From contig JALUWH010000036.1 of assembly GCA_027019685.1 (NCBI GenBank), positions 1-20,719 on the forward strand: a stretch of DNA of 20,719 bases. Direction: 5' to 3'. Origin of the DNA: Ghiorsea sp. (lineage in GTDB: Bacteria; Pseudomonadota; Zetaproteobacteria; Mariprofundales; Mariprofundaceae). The position numbers were made by a program, and so were the translations under genes. This document shows, piece after piece, positions 1 through 7,779 of the stretch. Positions within the stretch are counted from its first letter, which is position 1; each line of letters begins with the position of its first letter. The notes under the pieces were generated by a model. It was not told the origin of the DNA, made no database searches, and saw only the letters and a list, made by a program, of their open reading frames with translations.

Positions 1-3000
1 TTCTCCCCAAACCAACGGCTAGGTAATGAAAATAAACTTTCCAACAATCCAGACTGCGGCAAACCAGCATCTTCAGGATTTAGTTCATCCACCACAGCAT
101 CGGAAGCGGGCCCATGAATATGGTAAACTTTCCGCAAAAAACTTTTATCTTCACCTGCCAGAACATGACCTAAAAGTGGTATATTGCCGATAATCGCCTC
201 AATATTTTGCCATGGTCTTGCAATCAATAAAATATCCAAATCACCCGTATCCAAGTTCACTTTTCCCGTGCCACCAGCATCTAATGCCGATGATGTTAAT
301 GCCAATTGTCTAATATCCAATTCTTCTGCATTAAAATCGGCTTCAATTTGTAATTTATCATAAAACAAACCTTTACCTACAATATCACCCCGCTGAAATA
401 CCAAGTATTTAGGCAAATCAACCAAACTTATCGCTGCCAAAAGGTGGGTCAATGTACCACCCTCCATAATACGTCCGTCATCGATGCGTAAACGTAGGTT
501 TCCTTTCATGCCCCGCCACCAAGGTTCACCCTGCTTAAACTCACCACTACCCAAAAACAATGATTGCATGTCACCTTCTTTAAACAGCTGATCCAGTTCT
601 GCTTGTTTCATCAAAGTACCAAACTTGCCCGATAACAGTGCCAAACCTTGCCAAGCAAACACATCATCAGGTTTAGGTTTCACCGAGCCTGATATCATCA
701 CATGCTGATCAGAGCCATCTGCTTCCAAATAATGCAAATCAATTTTGCCATGTTCCAACATGGTAAATGAAGCTTGAACATTTTGTAGATGTGATGCGCC
801 AATGTCTGCTGAGGCTGCGCTAAATGTGCCCGTGCTTTGCCTATTTGAATTAAACTGGAATTGAACATCTCTCAGCTTGCTTTTATCCCAAATAAATGTC
901 TTGGTCTGTGCAAATACCTGCCATGGACGTAATATCGTATCTGCAGAATCTGGCTTTTCTACTAAATAAGGTTGCAAAAGTTTCTTGTTCATGAAGGTGG
1001 CATTGGCTTCAATACCCCATGATATTTTTGGATCCAAGGGCATAAGCAAACGCATTTTTCCATCAAACAATGCGGTTTGAATATGCATAAAGTTAAAGTC
1101 CAACTTATCTTGTGTAATCGTTAATTCACCATCAAGATTAAAGCCATCCTGTTTGACTTGCATGTGCTGCATATGTATAGGCAACAGGCTCGTAGATGTT
1201 GGTTTACCTTTTAAGTTTAAATACAGCTTAGTGGTTTTTGCTTTGGCAAAGCCAGCAAAACTTTTCCAAGTGTTTTTCTTAAAATCAAAGTTTGCCTTCC
1301 ATTGCTGGTGTTGGTAATCAAGCACAAATGTTGTTTCACCTTGAGGTTTTATAATCGGCAAGGAAAAGTCATGAGTCAGCTTTGTCAAAGGTGCAAAACC
1401 TGTCAGAGAAAGGTTATCCAAAGCCCAAGCTTGTTGTTTATCGAGGAACATACTCAGTTCACCATCAAACCAAGGCGTGCTGACTTGCATATTGTTCAGG
1501 TCTAAACCTCGATTATAATCCCAAACTGCCATGCCTGACTTTACTTTCAAAGCAATACCCTTGGGTTTAAGTGCCCACGCTTTACCATCAGGATAAAAAT
1601 GAACAATGGTTTCTTCTGGTTCTGCTTTGTTGGCATACCAAAGCATTTGCACCTCTGCCTTAGCCGGTGATTCACCCCAGTGTAAATCGTGAGCTGAGCT
1701 TGGCTCTAGCCATGTATGCAATTTACCAACATCAGCAACACCCTTTGCGTTAATTTGCATCAACAATGTTTTCCAAGTGATTTGGTAATCTCCCGACACC
1801 AAACCTATACCACCATTTAAGTCTGCTTGATGAATCACAGCATGTAATTTCTGCTCATCAACCTCTACATCAGCTTTGACTTGGTACAAATAATCATCTG
1901 CCAAACCTAAAGCAATATCCACACCAGATACTTGTGTGTTCACATGATATGTCATATTGGAAAACTGAGCCCCAGCCAAATCTAAAGCCAAAGGTTTCGA
2001 CCATGGTAAGTCCAATGTACCATGAACATTTTCAACCCTCCCATGCTGCATAGCACTCAGCCAATCATGCCAATGCTCACCACCCAGCATCCACAACCAA
2101 GACCAAAGCTTAGGCATGGTGGTCGCAGCATCAGAAACTTGTAAATGCAAATTATCATTTTCCCATGTCAGCTGTGCATTGGCAAAGCTATCCTTGGCTT
2201 TCCATTGCAATGTATTGGCGTGAAACACACGTAAAGAAAAGGTTTCATCTTGCTGTAAAGACACATCACCTTGTCCCGTAAAACGTTCAAAAGGTACGCG
2301 TAAATGTACTTTATCTACTGTAACCAACCCTTGGTCACCTTTAATATCCATATCCCATTGCCACGCCAGCTTACCCTGCTTCTGCAGCTTAAAACGTACG
2401 GCAGATAAACCTTGTGTATAAGCCTGCCAAGACCTCGGCAGGCTAGAAAAATCTTCAATATTTAAGCGCACTAATTTAGGCAAGAAGTCTTGGTCCATCA
2501 CAAAATGTACAAACAAACCTTTGGCTTGCAGCAATACATCCTCAGCAAAAGGTTTAATGTATAAATTCGCATCATACAACACTTGTTTATTTTGTTTGTA
2601 AGTCCACGAAACATCCATGTTTTTAAACGTAAATTGTATATTCATAGGCTTAGAATCATGTTTACTTTTTGTGTCCAGATTAACCCCGATACGACCATCT
2701 TGAATCATAATTTCAGGAGCCGAACTTCCTAAAAATATATCAAATAAATCATAAGAAAGTTGAACTTTTGCTTCTTCTAGCACAAAAGATGGTGCAGCAA
2801 TATGCACTTGCCCTATATCAAGCACAGGACCAGTATGCCAGGTCAAATGCAGTTGACTTATATCTACCTGCTGAGCATGCAATGTTGATTCAAGTTTAGA
2901 TTCAATATATGGCTTAAAATTATCAATATTCGGTGGAAAAGTAAAAAGTAGGACTAAGGATATCAAAGTAAACAATACCAGCATCAAAATAATGCGGCAG

Positions 3001-3026
3001 CCCCGAATAAAACAAAGATTTAACAT
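1..3026 (-). CDS. AsmA/YhdP-like inner-membrane protein (3' end off window)
   Basis: An open frame of about 1008 codons begins at the ATG at 3026 and stays open to the left edge wherever I checked it, so the C-terminus is missing, probably by only a few tens of residues. The N-terminus has a short basic stretch and one transmembrane segment (about residues 11-31), then a long periplasmic region with alternating beta-type sequence. Near the edge it reads LDILLIARPWQ, IPLLGHVLAGEDKS and LFSLP, which resembles the C-terminal block of AsmA-like/YhdP-type proteins. Members of this superfamily form long hydrophobic-groove bridges implicated in phospholipid movement to the outer membrane. The gene starts 36 bases after mlaC on the same strand, so it is probably the last gene of the mla operon. 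Family assignment is by recognition of pattern, not by search; YhdP itself, TamB-like or another AsmA clan member are alternatives. Confidence 0.72.
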   Translation of the reverse strand, partial: MLNLCFIRGCRIILMLVLFTLISLVLLFTFPPNIDNFKPYIESKLESTLHAQQVDISQLHLTWHTGPVLDIGQVHIAAPSFVLEEAKVQLSYDLFDIFLGSSAPEIMIQDGRIGVNLDTKSKHDSKPMNIQFTFKNMDVSWTYKQNKQVLYDANLYIKPFAEDVLLQAKGLFVHFVMDQDFLPKLVRLNIEDFSSLPRSWQAYTQGLSAVRFKLQKQGKLAWQWDMDIKGDQGLVTVDKVHLRVPFERFTGQGDVSLQQDETFSLRVFHANTLQWKAKDSFANAQLTWENDNLHLQVSDAATTMPKLWSWLWMLGGEHWHDWLSAMQHGRVENVHGTLDLPWSKPLALDLAGAQFSNMTYHVNTQVSGVDIALGLADDYLYQVKADVEVDEQKLHAVIHQADLNGGIGLVSGDYQITWKTLLMQINAKGVADVGKLHTWLEPSSAHDLHWGESPAKAEVQMLWYANKAEPEETIVHFYPDGKAWALKPKGIALKVKSGMAVWDYNRGLDLNNMQVSTPWFDGELSMFLDKQQAWALDNLSLTGFAPLTKLTHDFSLPIIKPQGETTFVLDYQHQQWKANFDFKKNTWKSFAGFAKAKTTKLYLNLKGKPTSTSLLPIHMQHMQVKQDGFNLDGELTITQDKLDFNFMHIQTALFDGKMRLLMPLDPKISWGIEANATFMNKKLLQPYLVEKPDSADTILRPWQVFAQTKTFIWDKSKLRDVQFQFNSNRQSTGTFSAASADIGASHLQNVQASFTMLEHGKIDLHYLEADGSDQHVMISGSVKPKPDDVFAWQGLALLSGKFGTLMKQAELDQLFKEGDMQSLFLGSGEFKQGEPWWRGMKGNLRLRIDDGRIMEGGTLTHLLAAISLVDLPKYLVFQRGDIVGKGLFYDKLQIEADFNAEELDIRQLALTSSALDAGGTGKVNLDTGDLDILLIARPWQNIEAIIGNIPLLGHVLAGEDKSFLRKVYHIHGPASDAVVDELNPEDAGLPQSGLLESLFSLPSRWFGE

Positions 3027-3062
3027 TCTGGTTCAAAAGACCTAACAAAAAGAGTGGATGAC

Positions 3063-3674
3063 CTAACCTTTGGCTTTCAATTTATCAATTTTTTGTTGCA
3101 AGCTAGCCATCAGCCCATCAATTTTTTTCTTTTTGATAATCGACTTAAAATCTTTCCTGAATGTGGTAATCATACTCACACCTTCAATTTTAATATCATA
3201 GACCTGCCAGCCTGTAGATGTTTGATGCAGGCGATACTCCATAGGAATGGTTTTGTTGTCATCAATCACAGCACCTTTCACCCGTGCTTTGTCTTTTTTA
3301 AACTCTGCTTTTTCAAAAACAACCTTCTGCCCATGATAACCTGCCAACTGATTACCATAGGAATACTCTAGTACTTGGCGGAATAATTCTGTAAACTCAG
3401 TTTGTTTTTCTGGTGTCATCTTTCTCCATGGTTTACCCACACTGCGTCGTGACATTTCGCGATAATCAAACTTTCCTGCAACCACCTTACGAATGTTTTC
3501 TCTATCTACATCAGTAATAGTATCCTTATCTACACGTGCTTCCAAGACATCAATAATTGATTGAATCGTTGATGCAACAACAGTATCTGGAGCATCATCA
3601 TTGGCTAAACCCAGCGTAGGCATATAACAAGCCATCACTAAAACAAATATTATTTTTTTCATGGATATTCTCAT
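3063..3674 (-). CDS. mlaC: MlaC-type periplasmic phospholipid-binding protein
   Basis: This 203-residue protein has a lipoprotein-free signal peptide (basic MKK, hydrophobic core, cleavage probably near GLANDD). The mature MlaC/Ttg2D-like body contains DREN, FDYREMSRRSVGKPWRKM and a C-terminal VYDIKIEGVSMITTFR, as in the family. MlaC shuttles phospholipids through the periplasm between the outer-membrane MlaA complex and the inner-membrane MlaFED transporter. The chosen ATG at 3674 overlaps the mlaD stop (ATGA) and has GGGGA upstream at good spacing; an internal ATG at 3662 would also leave a good signal peptide. Length is normal for the family. Its place directly after mlaD fixes the assignment. 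Confidence 0.9.
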   Translation of the reverse strand: MRISMKKIIFVLVMACYMPTLGLANDDAPDTVVASTIQSIIDVLEARVDKDTITDVDRENIRKVVAGKFDYREMSRRSVGKPWRKMTPEKQTEFTELFRQVLEYSYGNQLAGYHGQKVVFEKAEFKKDKARVKGAVIDDNKTIPMEYRLHQTSTGWQVYDIKIEGVSMITTFRKDFKSIIKKKKIDGLMASLQQKIDKLKAKG

Positions 3675-4123
3675 TTTGCATCCCCACTAAAAATATATTT
3701 ACTGATTAAATCTTCGATATTAATCGCTGATTCTGTATCTTCAAACTCATCACCTTCTGCCAAGTAATCCTCTTCCGAGCCTTGATTGACACGCACAAAC
3801 TTCTCACCAATCAGACCCTTGGTGCGAATCGAAACCGTTGCATCTGAAGCAATCAATACGCCGTCTTTGATATTAAAAACCATCTCTGCTTCCTCATTAT
3901 CTTTCAACGTTACCGAAATCACTTGTCCAATGGGTACACCAGCAAGCATCACATCACTACCTTTTCGCACGCCTCCTGCATCATCAAATATGGCAATCAC
4001 TTTATAACCATTGCTGCTCAAGCCACCAACGCCACCCAGCTCCATGGCAAGCCAAGCAATACTTATCACGCCGACAAGCACAAAAACGCCAACAATCATT
4101 TCAATTTTTTTGTATCCACTCAT
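3671..4123 (-). CDS. mlaD: MlaD-type MCE-domain lipid transport protein
   Basis: The 150-residue protein has one N-terminal transmembrane helix (about residues 8-28) followed by a single MCE domain (about 38-115) with the typical FDDAGGVRKGSDVMLAGVPIG signature and a GLIGEKFVRV strand. MlaD forms a hexameric ring on the periplasmic face of the inner membrane through which phospholipids pass between MlaE and MlaC. It is at the short end of the family and ends in an acidic tail. The start at 4123 follows AGGAG at about nine bases. It lies 12 bases after mlaE and overlaps mlaC by four bases, so translation is likely coupled. Confidence 0.92.
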   Translation of the reverse strand: MSGYKKIEMIVGVFVLVGVISIAWLAMELGGVGGLSSNGYKVIAIFDDAGGVRKGSDVMLAGVPIGQVISVTLKDNEEAEMVFNIKDGVLIASDATVSIRTKGLIGEKFVRVNQGSEEDYLAEGDEFEDTESAINIEDLISKYIFSGDAK

Positions 4124-4135
4124 ACCCTATATCTC

Positions 4136-4915
4136 CTAAAGATAAAACGATGTAATAATATAATCGAGAATCAGTACCATCACAGAACATAACATCACCG
4201 CTTGTGTGGTTGCTTTCGCCACACCTTCCGTTGTAGCCGTAGCACGTTGCCCCATATATGTACAAATAATCCCAACCAATAAACCAAAATAAATTGATTT
4301 GGTAAAACCTGCTTGAATATCATTCAAAGAAACCTTATCGATGGTTTCACCAATATATACGCCACTATTCACACCCAGCATATCCACGCCAATCACATAA
4401 CCTGCAAACAAACCCACCACATCAAAAATAGCCACTAATAAAGGAAGTGATATAGCGCAAGCAATAATGCGCGTCAGCATAACTCTTGATTGCGGGTTCA
4501 CTGCCATCATTTCCAAAGCATCCATCTGCTCTGTCACCCGCATAATACCAATCTCAGCCGTAATGCTTGAGCCAGCCCTGCCTACAAACATTAATGCTGC
4601 CAACACAGGACCAAGCTCTCGAATCATGGATAATGCCACCCAAGGACCTAGCAATGCTTCCGTACCCACCTTGACCAACATATGATAACCTTGAAGCGCT
4701 AAAACCATGCCTGTAAATGCGCCCGTAATCACAATAATAATCAATGAGCCCACGCCCACAGCATACATCTGCATCACAAAATGTTTACCCTGCCAAGGGC
4801 GCGCAAGAAGTAAGCGCAATGTTGTAGCACCAAATATTGTCGCATCACCAAGCTTGGCAATAGCTTGTAATGTATTACGACCAACTTGACCCACCATGTT
4901 CATGATTCCTTCCAT
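4136..4915 (-). CDS. mlaE: MlaE-type ABC transporter permease
   Basis: The protein is the integral-membrane permease of the Mla phospholipid ABC transporter, with several transmembrane segments and the conserved block GRAGSSITAEIGIMRVTEQMDA followed by ALEMMAVNP. I place the start at the ATG at 4915, giving 259 residues, because it overlaps the mlaF stop (TAATG) and has GAGGA seven bases upstream. A TTG at 4933 would add six residues and overlap mlaF by 19 bases; it is less convincing. No STAS (MlaB-like) domain is fused to it. Operon position between mlaF and mlaD supports the call. Confidence 0.93.
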   Translation of the reverse strand: MEGIMNMVGQVGRNTLQAIAKLGDATIFGATTLRLLLARPWQGKHFVMQMYAVGVGSLIIIVITGAFTGMVLALQGYHMLVKVGTEALLGPWVALSMIRELGPVLAALMFVGRAGSSITAEIGIMRVTEQMDALEMMAVNPQSRVMLTRIIACAISLPLLVAIFDVVGLFAGYVIGVDMLGVNSGVYIGETIDKVSLNDIQAGFTKSIYFGLLVGIICTYMGQRATATTEGVAKATTQAVMLCSVMVLILDYIITSFYL

Positions 4916-5721
4916 TATGACATCCTCACGCAACCAGGTTTATGCATCAAGTCATCAATATAGGCTGTCTGACTACGCGAAAAAGGAATCGGACCATTGG
5001 GCTCGCCTTTAATAAACTGTTGTACTCTTGGGTCTTCACTTTGCTGAATACTTTCAGCATCACCTTCCGCAATCACTTTACCCTGCCATAATAAAATTAC
5101 GTGGTCGGCGATAGCCAACCCAGCTTGCACATCATGGGTGACCACTACTGATGTCATGCGTGTTTTGACTGTTGTTTCATGGATTAATGTGCTCACTACA
5201 CCCGCAGAAATTGGATCTAAACCTGATGTGGGCTCATCAAAAAAAACAACCTGAGGATCCATCACCAATGCTCGTGCAAAAGCAACACGTTTTGCCATGC
5301 CACCAGAGAGTTGTGAAGGCATCATACACTCAAACCCACGCAGGCCCACTTGTTCTAATTTCATGGTCACCATGGTCTGAATCACGCTTTCATCCAAGTC
5401 AGTATGTTCATGTAAGGGGAATGCCACATTTTCATACACATCCAAAGAATTTAGCAATGCAGAATATTGAAACACCATACCCACCCGCATACGCAGCTCA
5501 TACAGACGTTTCATACTCACTTTTGCCAAGTCTTCATCGGCAAACAGAATCGAGCCTGATGTTGGCTTATCTAAACCCGCCAAAAGCCGTAACAATGTGG
5601 TTTTACCCGAGCCAGAACCACCCATAATCACTGTCACTTTCTTTTTTTCGATATGTAAATCAACGCCATCTAGGGCTTTAACGCCATCAAAAGCTCTCAC
5701 TAAATCTTGTGTTTTAATCAT
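4915..5721 (-). CDS. mlaF: MlaF-type ABC transporter ATPase
   Basis: The ATP-binding subunit of the Mla transporter shows Walker A GGSGSGKT, a Q-loop in GMVFQYSALLNSL, ABC signature LSGGMAKRVAFARAL, Walker B VVFFDEPTSGLDP and the switch histidine in VVTHD. The C-terminal tail FIKGEPNGPIPF is characteristic of MlaF as opposed to other ABC ATPases. The chosen ATG at 5721 begins MIKTQDL, a normal family N-terminus, with AGG seven bases upstream. A TTG at 5745 preceded by AGAAGG would add eight residues and cannot be excluded. It is the first gene of the operon and is divergent from the tRNA-Arg gene 124 bases away. I found no convincing sigma-70 promoter for it between 5746 and 5844. Confidence 0.94.
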   Translation of the reverse strand: MIKTQDLVRAFDGVKALDGVDLHIEKKKVTVIMGGSGSGKTTLLRLLAGLDKPTSGSILFADEDLAKVSMKRLYELRMRVGMVFQYSALLNSLDVYENVAFPLHEHTDLDESVIQTMVTMKLEQVGLRGFECMMPSQLSGGMAKRVAFARALVMDPQVVFFDEPTSGLDPISAGVVSTLIHETTVKTRMTSVVVTHDVQAGLAIADHVILLWQGKVIAEGDAESIQQSEDPRVQQFIKGEPNGPIPFSRSQTAYIDDLMHKPGCVRMS

Positions 5722-5797
5722 AAGGAAACCTAACCATGAGCGCAATATAGACCTTCTATAGCATATGGCGCAACTTAAAAGATACTTATGTGTTCAT

Positions 5798-5825
5798 TTG
5801 CATTATCAAAGCCCTACACTATATT
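5798..5825 (+). promoter_or_regulatory. Promoter of tRNA-Arg copy 1
   Basis: TTGCAT (5798-5803), a 16-base spacer and TATATT (5820-5825) form a plausible sigma-70 promoter, followed by a GC-rich GCGC discriminator as is common for stable-RNA genes under stringent control. The tRNA begins 19 bases after the -10 element. Seen in sequence; activity is inferred. Confidence 0.55.
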
Positions 5826-5844
5826 GCGCATGGTCACAAAACAT

Positions 5845-5921
5845 GCACCCTTAGCTCAGCTGGATAGAGTGTCGGCTTCCGAAGCCGAATGCCAGTGGTT
5901 CGAATCCACTAGGGTGCACCA
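5845..5921 (+). tRNA. tRNA-Arg (CCG), copy 1
   Basis: This 77-base gene folds into a standard cloverleaf: acceptor GCACCCT/AGGGTGC, D stem GCTC/GAGT, anticodon stem TCGGC/GCCGA around loop TTCCGAA (anticodon CCG), variable ATGCC, T stem AGTGG/CCACT with loop TTCGAAT, and an encoded ACCA end. It decodes CGG arginine codons. It has its own promoter just upstream. It is the left-most of four tRNA-Arg 3' ends repeated downstream, and so is the most likely original host gene of this insertion locus. Confidence 0.96.
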
Positions 5922-5929
5922 TTTTCGAA

Positions 5930-5967
5930 AAAGTATGGTTACAATCAGGAACACGTAGCCATACTTT
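5930..5967. terminator. Bidirectional hairpin terminator between tRNA-Arg and fic
   Basis: Arms 5930-5942 and 5955-5967 pair over 13 base pairs (one G-T wobble) around a 12-base loop. Read on the minus strand the stem runs into five T residues, which suits termination of the fic gene that ends at 6013; on the plus strand it would end the tRNA transcript with a weaker T run. Position between two converging genes supports the reading. Confidence 0.7.
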
Positions 5968-6012
5968 AATCACTCAGTTCTTTGAGCAGGCATAAAGACT
6001 TTCACTGACATT

Positions 6013-7113
6013 TCATGCAAGGTTAATTGAATAACTGGTACTGCGTCCCCCACCTTCATCTTTCCCCAAGGCTCCCTTATCAATTAAATCTAAAATATCG
6101 CGATAAGCTGTATCTTGAGAACACTTTGTAATCTTTGCCCATTTCGTAGATGTCAGTTTTCCTTCAAATCCATCCAATAGCATATTGAGCATTTTAATCT
6201 GCCGTTGATTAAAGGCTACCTTCGCAAAGCGCTCCCAGAATTGAGCCTTGTTCATAACACTACTAAGCAAATCGCCAGACCCCTCTATTGCTCGCAACAG
6301 ACAATTAAGAAACCACTCTTGCCACGAACTAATGTTGAGCTTGCCTTTCTGGGTCTGCTCTAGGATTTTGTAATACGCTTTATTCTCCAATCTGATTTGT
6401 GCTGACATGCTGTAGAAGCGTTGACTTGAATATTCTGACCTCGCTAGAGCCATATCGGCTACAGCGCGGGCAATGCGGCCATTTCCATCTTCAAACGGAT
6501 GAATAGTTACAAACCATAAATGCGCTACACCTGCTTTCAGAAGCGGGTCAATATCAACCTTATTTTCGAACCATGACAAGAAGATATCCATTTCAGCAGG
6601 CAAACGTGAAGCAGGAGGAGCTTCGTAATGAACCTTCTCTCTACCAAATGGGCCTGAAATAACTTGCATAGGGCCATTGTTATCATTCCGCCACTGACCA
6701 ACCCTAATCTTCGTCATGCCACTGCGACCTGTCGGAAATAAAGATGCATGCCAGTCAAAAAGCCTCTCTTCAGTCAGAGGCTCGGCATAATTGCTGGTAG
6801 CATCCATCATCATCTCAACAACACCTTCAACATTCCGATCGCTTGGAACAAGGCCACCTGCATCCATACCAAGCCTGCGAGCAATAGATGACCGAACCTG
6901 CTGACGCTCTAGTGTTTCCCCCTCGATTTCACTCGACTTGATAACATCGTCCGTAAGTGCCCTTAAATGAGCCTCTTTTCTTTCATCAAAACCCAAGCTT
7001 TCCATTTTTCCCAGAAGTCGGCCTTGTTCCCGAGAAACATGTGCTAGGAGTTTTGCAAGGTCTTGATTATCCCAAGTAAATAAAGGCCAATCCGTGTTTT
7101 GCCATAAATACAT
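6013..7113 (-). CDS. Fic-family protein with DUF4172-like N-terminus and C-terminal winged helix
   Basis: The 366-residue protein has, in order, an N-terminal DUF4172-like region (YLWQNTDWPLFTWD at its start), an inhibitory-type helix SSEIEG matching (S/T)xxxE(G/N) at about residues 60-65, the Fic core with HPFEDGNGRIAR at about 205-216, and a C-terminal winged-helix-like segment (about 302-366, TKCSQDTAYRDILDLIDKGAL). Fic enzymes usually transfer AMP to a hydroxyl of a target protein; all core catalytic residues are present, and the Glu of the inhibitory motif should keep it auto-inhibited. The start at 7113 is preferred over an upstream ATG at 7167 because GGAGAA lies six bases before it and DUF4172 proteins begin at this point. 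The DNA-binding tail and the palindromes at its start suggest autoregulation. The target is unknown. It sits alone between two tRNA-Arg copies. Confidence 0.88.
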   Translation of the reverse strand: MYLWQNTDWPLFTWDNQDLAKLLAHVSREQGRLLGKMESLGFDERKEAHLRALTDDVIKSSEIEGETLERQQVRSSIARRLGMDAGGLVPSDRNVEGVVEMMMDATSNYAEPLTEERLFDWHASLFPTGRSGMTKIRVGQWRNDNNGPMQVISGPFGREKVHYEAPPASRLPAEMDIFLSWFENKVDIDPLLKAGVAHLWFVTIHPFEDGNGRIARAVADMALARSEYSSQRFYSMSAQIRLENKAYYKILEQTQKGKLNISSWQEWFLNCLLRAIEGSGDLLSSVMNKAQFWERFAKVAFNQRQIKMLNMLLDGFEGKLTSTKWAKITKCSQDTAYRDILDLIDKGALGKDEGGGRSTSYSINLA

Positions 7114-7122
7114 ATGCAATTC

Positions 7123-7215
7123 TCCGCTAATTATGCGGATATTGTGCAGCATATTCTCCGCATACACAAGATTTAATCCGCATATTGTGCGGATAAAAAA
7201 GTGATAATATCCGCA
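7123..7215. promoter_or_regulatory. Operator cluster upstream of fic
   Basis: Six copies of the pentamer TCCGC/GCGGA occur within 93 bases. Four form two palindromes of identical geometry, TCCGC-N7-GCGGA, at 7123-7139 and 7177-7193; two are half-sites at 7157-7161 and 7210-7214. The larger form of the second palindrome is ATCCGCA-N5-TGCGGAT (7176-7194). The first palindrome overlaps the fic ribosome-binding site. The natural candidate ligand is the winged-helix tail of the Fic protein itself; that is inference. Confidence 0.65.
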
Positions 7216-7526
7216 TCAGACTTTTTAAAGTAATAATTGGAGGCGCAACAACCTTTCCGAAAATGCCATTCATCTTTAAATGATTATCTTACTATACAGC
7301 TATAAAAAGATAACGGTCACTTGGCATAGTTATCACCCTCCGAAGATAGTGGTCATAGCTAAGGACAGAAGGTTGTGACCAAATGAAAGGGTAAAGATAC
7401 CAAAGGTTTAAACGACCTTGGGCTAACGCTCAAAAAAGTTGCGTGACCATTTTGTGACCAAACGGTGACTACGACTATTGAATAGCTATTATTTTACAAT
7501 AGCTTACGCGTGGTCACGTGAAAGAT
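7216..7526. other. Non-coding gap before tRNA-Arg copy 2
   Basis: I see no gene here. The stretch contains several copies of the heptamer GTGACCA/TGGTCAC (7375-7381, 7443-7449, 7454-7460, 7511-7517), a short CCTCCGAAG match to the tRNA anticodon-loop region (7337-7345), and a -10-like TACAAT (7495-7500) before tRNA copy 2 with no clear -35. It may hold remains of an element's attachment region. Confidence 0.5.
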
Positions 7527-7682
7527 GCACCCTTAGCTCAGCTGGATAGAGTATTCGCCTCCGAAGCGAAAGGCCAGTGGTTCGAATCCACTAGGGTGCA
7601 CCATTTTCATCTTTAATATCAATAGTTTGTAATTATGATTCACTTCTGCCGAAAGAAAGCTGTGGCCATTTCGTGACCAAAC
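7443..7682 (+). repeat. 21-bp near-identical direct repeat flanking tRNA-Arg copy 2
   Basis: Positions 7443-7463 and 7662-7682 match at 19 of 21 bases (GTGaCCATTTtGTGACCAAAC against GTGgCCATTTcGTGACCAAAC). One copy is 63 bases before the tRNA and the other 58 bases after it. The placement suggests a recombinase arm site or a duplicated junction; function is not shown. Confidence 0.6.
7527..7603 (+). tRNA. tRNA-Arg (CCG), copy 2
   Basis: A second complete 77-base tRNA-Arg with the same acceptor, D and T arms as copy 1 and an encoded CCA end. The anticodon stem is TTCGC/GCGAA and the loop CTCCGAA, so the anticodon is again CCG. It differs from copy 1 at seven positions, four of which are two compensating base-pair changes in the anticodon stem. 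Its upstream region has TACAAT as a -10 but no good -35, so expression is less certain than for copy 1. Confidence 0.94.
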
Positions 7683-7779
7683 CTCTTATTTCTATTTTCT
7701 ATGATTTAAATCGAGGTTGGTCGCAATATCTTCCCAAAGGATGGGCTAAAAATCCAATTAAAATTTCTTCGTTAGATGC
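7604..7779. other. Gap between tRNA-Arg copy 2 and hipA, no clear gene
   Basis: The interval holds one arm of the 21-bp repeat (7662-7682). A plus-strand frame running from about 7673 reads plausibly for some 40 residues but then passes through hipA antisense and has no ribosome-binding site, so I do not call it a gene. I see no hairpin terminator for hipA. Confidence 0.4.

Noticed and set aside
3054..3371. Plus-strand open frame of 105 codons
   Set aside because: Antisense to mlaC; no recognisable protein and no ribosome-binding site.
5172..5627. Plus-strand open frame of 151 codons
   Set aside because: Entirely antisense to mlaF, whose ABC motifs are unmistakable.
7337..7345. CCTCCGAAG as a fifth tRNA-Arg fragment
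   Set aside because: Only nine bases match and the following T-arm is absent; too short to separate from chance.
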